Source: Alistipes sp.
GTDB lineage: Bacteria; Bacteroidota; Bacteroidia; Bacteroidales; Rikenellaceae
NCBI GenBank assembly: GCA_017504485.1
Contig: JAFVRC010000022.1
Span: forward strand, 1 to 64,000
DNA length: 64,000 nt
Direction of reading: 5' to 3'
In this document: positions 60,391 through 64,000 of the stretch, one piece after another
How the letters are laid out: each line of letters opens with the position of its first letter
How positions within the stretch are numbered: position 1 is the first letter of the stretch
Made by a program: the position numbers and the translations under genes
Notes under the pieces: model-generated
Told to the model about the DNA's origin: nothing
What the model saw: the letters and a program-made list of their open reading frames with translations, nothing else
Databases searched by the model: none

Positions 60391-62217
60391 CTAAAAAGCG
60401 GAGACGGCGCGCACATAGTAGCCGCGGCTCTTATCGTAGATGCCGGCGAGGCCGCCATCCACACTGAGATACAACGCGTAAAACTCACCACTCCGTTTAT
60501 TATTGTATTTATTGTATTCTGTGGAAGACCAATAAAAACTAGCTATTTCAGCTCCATTATTTGCAAGGGCTGCATTTAGCTTCTCTATGGAGCGATATAT
60601 AGCCAACAGTTCCTCTCGTGCCGGCAGATACCACCCTTCGCCCAGAGTGGCGCACCAAGCAAAGGCAGGGTATTTCGATTGCCAATTAGGAATCTGCTCG
60701 ACCTTGGCCATATTATTTGCGCCATGATATTCATCATCTGCACCAATCAAGCGCTTTTGCTCATCTTCGTCCGATGTCCAAGGAATTCTATTTTCCGACT
60801 GCGTAAGGCTTACTATCTTGCCGTGGCGGCCATCTTCGGATACCTCAAACACCACGCCCTGCTTTTTGCCATCATCGTAAAGGTCGCCCACCTTATAGGT
60901 TCCGGGCGCACCGCCTACAGACGTAGCGGACAGCGTTTTCGCGCTCCGTAACTCGATTTTCAGCGAGGCGGTTACACCCTCGCGAACCGTAATCTTCTCG
61001 GTCTTGGGGGTATAGCCCTCGCGACGCAGCTCTACGTTATGCTCACCGACCAGCAGGTCGCAGAGGAGCGGTGTGCGCCCCATATTTTTGCCGTCGATAT
61101 AGATATCGGCCATAGCAGGTACTGACGAGATGTCTGCCGAGCCGACAATAGGCTGCGGAGTGGGCAGGGAGTAGCTCTGCTCCGCGGTCGCGGAGGTGAC
61201 GGCCTGCGAGAGGGTTGTGGTGCGGTGGCCGGCCTTACGTGCCTCGAAGATATAGGTACCCGAGGCGAGCATGCCGCGCCAAGGCGATAACCCTTTAAGT
61301 TCGTTATTAACCCATATCTCCACACCCTCGCCTGCCGAGAGGGTAACCATAGCGGCATCGGCTTTGAGCGACACCTTACGCTCGACCTTCGCGCCCGATA
61401 CGGTAAAGGTGCCCGAAGACTCGTGGTAGCCACCGGCCATCACACGATAGGAGTAGGTGCCATTCTGCAAGACAGTCTGCGCAAAGCCCTCCCGTGTGGT
61501 GCAAGGCTTGTCGTCGATAAAGAGCACGGCAGTCTTGGGCTCCAACTCGAATACTACATATTGTGGGCGCGAGGTGGCGGTATTGACCGCTATGCGGAAC
61601 GATATATTCTCGCGACTGACATCCACCTGCTGCTCGGCACGTGCAGCACCTTGTTCGAGGCGCAGCGTATGGTTGCCCGGCACGACATCTTGCACCACAA
61701 GATCGTAGTTCTCGCCAATCGTGCCTCGATACACATCGTCGAGATATACCGAAGCACCCTTTGTGTTCGAGCGCACGACAATCGGCAACAGTATATCGAG
61801 TCGCGCTTCGAGGCGGTACTCCTTGTCGCCTTCGAGGTCGAGCGACACCTCATTCGAATCGCCAAACGTGTCGTGGTGCAGATAGAAGCGCGTAGGGCTC
61901 TTGGCCGTAAGCTCGATAATCAGGCCGTTGCCCTCGGAGGCCACATCGCGGCGCATAACAATCACATTGCCGCCGATAGGCTTGACCGAGAGGCCCTCGA
62001 TCTCCTCGCGCGTCATACGATTGATGTGCATCTTGATACGCGCACACGGACGGCGCGAAAGGTCGGGGGCTATCTTATCGATAGCCACGCCCGACAGCAC
62101 GTCGGTCTGCACGGGAGCGAAGCTCGAAGCGTCGATTTCGAGTGTATTTTTGGCACTCTGCGCCGAGGCACCAAGCCACACGACGACAGATAGTAGGGCG
62201 GTAATGAGTCTCTTCAT
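60391..62217 (-). CDS. PEGA-domain protein with C-terminal FISUMP/Lcl-like (DUF1566-type) domain
   Basis: 608 residues, signal peptide MKRLITALLSVVVWLGASA. The middle carries several PEGA repeats: SNTKGASVYLDDVYRGTIGE, LEPKTAVLFIDDKPCTTREG, AGEGVEIWVNNELKGLSPWR and SSVPAMADIYIDGKNMGRTP, which usually bind other envelope proteins or glycans. The last 150 residues (YKVGDLYDDGKKQGVVFEVS through FYALYLSVDGGLAGIYDKSRG) fit the DUF1566/FISUMP type domain with WSSTEY. No catalytic residues are evident. It follows the PHP-domain gene by 14 bases and ends that operon. A surface scaffold or ligand-binding role is inferred. Confidence 0.8.
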   Translation of the reverse strand: MKRLITALLSVVVWLGASAQSAKNTLEIDASSFAPVQTDVLSGVAIDKIAPDLSRRPCARIKMHINRMTREEIEGLSVKPIGGNVIVMRRDVASEGNGLIIELTAKSPTRFYLHHDTFGDSNEVSLDLEGDKEYRLEARLDILLPIVVRSNTKGASVYLDDVYRGTIGENYDLVVQDVVPGNHTLRLEQGAARAEQQVDVSRENISFRIAVNTATSRPQYVVFELEPKTAVLFIDDKPCTTREGFAQTVLQNGTYSYRVMAGGYHESSGTFTVSGAKVERKVSLKADAAMVTLSAGEGVEIWVNNELKGLSPWRGMLASGTYIFEARKAGHRTTTLSQAVTSATAEQSYSLPTPQPIVGSADISSVPAMADIYIDGKNMGRTPLLCDLLVGEHNVELRREGYTPKTEKITVREGVTASLKIELRSAKTLSATSVGGAPGTYKVGDLYDDGKKQGVVFEVSEDGRHGKIVSLTQSENRIPWTSDEDEQKRLIGADDEYHGANNMAKVEQIPNWQSKYPAFAWCATLGEGWYLPAREELLAIYRSIEKLNAALANNGAEIASFYWSSTEYNKYNNKRSGEFYALYLSVDGGLAGIYDKSRGYYVRAVSAF

Positions 62218-62231
62218 TCTTGTAAATCGGA

Positions 62232-63434
62232 CTATTGAGCAGCGAGCTCGTCCATCATAATTTTATAGTAAGGGTGGGTGCCGTGCGGCGACTTCTCGGT
62301 CGAGCACCACATATTCATAATGCTGAAGGCGATATTCTTCTCCGGTGCAACGGTAATGGTCGTCGTCTGAAAGGTGCCGAGCGTGATGATAGACTTGCCA
62401 CGGCGCAGCTCGTAAGGCACCGACGAGAGGTTGGTAATAGCCACCGTGCGGTCGCCCTTCGACGAAGTTGCGACAATAGAGACGCGCACCGAGGCCTTGA
62501 AGAGCTCCTTCAAGAGCGTTTGGTCGCCGATGATATTGCCGGCCGAGTAGGCCAATGTGCGACGCTCGGTCAGGGCCTCCTTGACGGCCTCCACGCTGCA
62601 CTCCTTGGCAAAGACAAGGGTGCAGGTGCGCAAGTAGCCGCGCGAGGCATAGCCCGCAGCTGTTGTGCCGTGCGCATCCGTACCGCCCGCCATAAACAGA
62701 TTCTCGTCGAGGCAACGCTTGATCATCTTCGGAGCAAACTGGTAGCCATTGACAACCTCAACGCCGTCGATCAAGCCTGCGGCATAGACGCGCTGCTGAA
62801 ACTCGTTCTTCTCGGAGGTCTTGCGGCGCCACACGGGGTGGTTGTGCATGATGAGCGCACCCTGCTGCTTCGCCCGACGGAACGACTGCTCGGCATCGGG
62901 GTGGTAAATCTTGTTCACATCCTTGACGAACAGCGCGTTATAGTGGCCCACAGAGTCGGGGTGGCGTGAAATCTCGACACCCGGGATAATCTTCACACCA
63001 AATCGCTTGCCGTACTTCTCGGCCTCGCGCCACGCGATATTAAGGTCGGTCAAGATGCCGCGCTTGTCGGCCGGCTCGCGGTGGATAAGGTGGTTGGCCG
63101 CCTCGACCTTGCCCTTGTGGTAGCCACAGGTGGCATCGAGGAACCGCTGCTCGTTGGGGCGATACTCGAGGTGGTCGGTGATGGCGATAATATCCATACC
63201 ATCGTAGTAGGCCTCCTCGACGCGCGCACGCGGCGCGAGGTAGCCATCCGAGTAGATGGTGTGGGTGTGCAGGTCGGCACGGTAGATATTGTAGCCATTG
63301 ACCTGCGGCAGAATCATCTCGGCACGCTGCTTGCTGCGCTTGCCCAGATTGATTTTATCGGCCGGCAGCTTCTGCGCCACGGCATTGGCGAGAGCAAAGC
63401 TCGCCAATGCCAACAGTACAAATATCCTCTTCAT
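62232..63434 (-). CDS. secreted PHP-domain metallohydrolase (CehA/McbA-like)
   Basis: 400 residues, signal peptide MKRIFVLLALASFALANAVA. The PHP metal-site motifs are complete: DLHTHTIYSDG (His-x-His), ITDH, PGVEIS (Glu), IMHNHP (His) and GGTDAHG (Asp and His). This points to a di- or trinuclear metal phosphoesterase like the CehA/McbA group. The C-terminal 120 residues form a beta-rich domain (TVAITNLSSVPYELRRGKS). Exported phosphodiesterase or phosphatase activity is inferred; substrate unknown. The next upstream gene, partly in the window, is a paralog 9 bases away, and the PEGA gene follows, so three secreted products are made together. Confidence 0.87.
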   Translation of the reverse strand: MKRIFVLLALASFALANAVAQKLPADKINLGKRSKQRAEMILPQVNGYNIYRADLHTHTIYSDGYLAPRARVEEAYYDGMDIIAITDHLEYRPNEQRFLDATCGYHKGKVEAANHLIHREPADKRGILTDLNIAWREAEKYGKRFGVKIIPGVEISRHPDSVGHYNALFVKDVNKIYHPDAEQSFRRAKQQGALIMHNHPVWRRKTSEKNEFQQRVYAAGLIDGVEVVNGYQFAPKMIKRCLDENLFMAGGTDAHGTTAAGYASRGYLRTCTLVFAKECSVEAVKEALTERRTLAYSAGNIIGDQTLLKELFKASVRVSIVATSSKGDRTVAITNLSSVPYELRRGKSIITLGTFQTTTITVAPEKNIAFSIMNMWCSTEKSPHGTHPYYKIMMDELAAQ

Positions 63435-63443
63435 TGCTTATGT

Positions 63444-64000
63444 CTATTTATTGAGTTTGAGTTCGATAGTCGGATGCTGGTAATCGACGTGAATCATATT
63501 CTTCACCGTGAAGGCGACCTTCTCGCTCGGAAGCGCAACGGCCATACTCTTCATCGCCGGCAGCGTCACAACTCTGTTGCCATAGCAGAGTGTATAATCA
63601 AACGAGGTGGTGTTGGTCAGCATAACCTGCACCCCCTTCTTATTGGTATAGAGGTAGTCAGCCCTCACCGAGGCGCGGAAGAACTTCTCGAGGAGCGACA
63701 GCTCGCCGATGATATTGCCACCGCAGTAGCCGAGCGTGCGCTGCGATAGAAACGCCTTGCGCAACTCCTTCTCACTCGTATCCTTGGCGAAGATAAGCGT
63801 CATATCGCGGAAGAAGCCAAGGTCGCGGAACATCGGCGTAGTCGAGGAGTGGACATCAGTGGCTGACACCACGTAGAGCTTCTTCTCGACAGCGCGGCGC
63901 ACAACCTTCGGATAGAAGGAGCAGCCATTGCTCACCTCGATGCCATCGATAAGCCCCTCGGCATATACCTTCTTCTCGAACTCGGTCATATCGGTCGAGG
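63444..64000 (-). CDS. PHP-domain metallohydrolase paralog, 3' part (runs off window)
   Basis: The visible 185 codons are the C-terminal half of a paralog of the downstream PHP protein; the frame stays open to base 64000. It aligns with it through AEGLIDGIEVSNGCSFYPK, SATDVHSSTTP (the late metal motif, with TDVH where the paralog has TDAH), LIFAKDTSEKELRKAF, GGNIIGELSLLEKFFRASVR and the final beta domain. The metal-site N-terminal motifs lie beyond the window. First visible gene of the PHP-PHP-PEGA operon, 9 bases before the next start. Confidence 0.85.
   Translation of the reverse strand, partial: STDMTEFEKKVYAEGLIDGIEVSNGCSFYPKVVRRAVEKKLYVVSATDVHSSTTPMFRDLGFFRDMTLIFAKDTSEKELRKAFLSQRTLGYCGGNIIGELSLLEKFFRASVRADYLYTNKKGVQVMLTNTTSFDYTLCYGNRVVTLPAMKSMAVALPSEKVAFTVKNMIHVDYQHPTIELKLNK

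Overview
The window is chromosomal DNA from a Bacteroidales bacterium, most likely Alistipes-like (Rikenellaceae). The evidence is: promoters of the Bacteroidetes type (TAnnTTTG -7 box, TTTG -33 box, no Shine-Dalgarno sequence), BatD/BatE aerotolerance genes, DUF5606, DUF5689 and DUF3575 families, a FimB/Mfa2-type fimbrial anchor, GH109, a moderately GC-rich composition with heavy use of TCG for serine, and many lipoproteins. The genus is an inference. There are no rRNA genes, CRISPR arrays, prophages or complete insertion sequences. One tRNA (Thr, CGT) and RNase P RNA are present.

Layout. 1-2.1 kb: start of pckA (minus) and hemW. 2.2-11.3 kb: a glycogen operon made of a glycogen synthase (GT3) fused to a glucan phosphorylase (GT35), a debranching enzyme, a second (GT4) synthase-like enzyme and a GH57 amylase. 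11.3-15.5 kb, minus: batD, batE, recR, a META-domain lipoprotein and a hotdog thioesterase. 15.6-20 kb, minus: class I fumarase and clpB. 20.2-26.2 kb, plus: dnaX, tyrS, folB, an NSS-family transporter and class II aldolase. 26.3-31.9 kb: a secreted amidotransferase-like protein, tRNA-Thr, an LTA-synthase-like membrane enzyme, cstA and an unknown gene.

32-46.7 kb is the most notable region, a type V (FimA/Mfa1-like) pilus locus. It holds an OmpA-like/DUF3575 protein, a FimB/Mfa2-like anchor, then four paralogous fimbrillin lipoproteins. All four have the lipobox Cys at residue 19 and a candidate cleavage Arg at residue 46-49. Three of them (1318, 1098 and 1127 residues) carry 800-1000-residue beta-helix-like extensions fused exactly where the fourth, short pilin (338 residues) ends. 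The short pilin has its own promoter. Two poly-G tracts, one upstream of the first gene and one inside its 5' coding region, are candidates for phase variation. The paralogs share near-identical DNA blocks that could recombine.

46.8-50.4 kb: a GH109-like lipoprotein, rnpB, a nitroreductase and a sialidase-like lipoprotein, which suggests host-glycan use. 50.4-57.3 kb, plus: HAD phosphatase, rdgB, folE, rpsO, pnp and an abundant-looking OmpA/TPR lipoprotein. 57.4-64 kb, minus: MscS channel, DUF5606, two DUF5689 lipoproteins, and a PHP-PHP-PEGA operon that runs off the window.

The regulatory picture is typical of the phylum: short leaders (a few bases for hemW and dnaX), hairpin terminators, and a small family of near-identical terminator-like repeats at 26.2, 55.3 and 57.3 kb. 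In dnaX an A10 run sits where the clamp-loader domains end, and a one-base slip in either direction meets a stop within three codons. This is a candidate slippage site for making a short gamma subunit.
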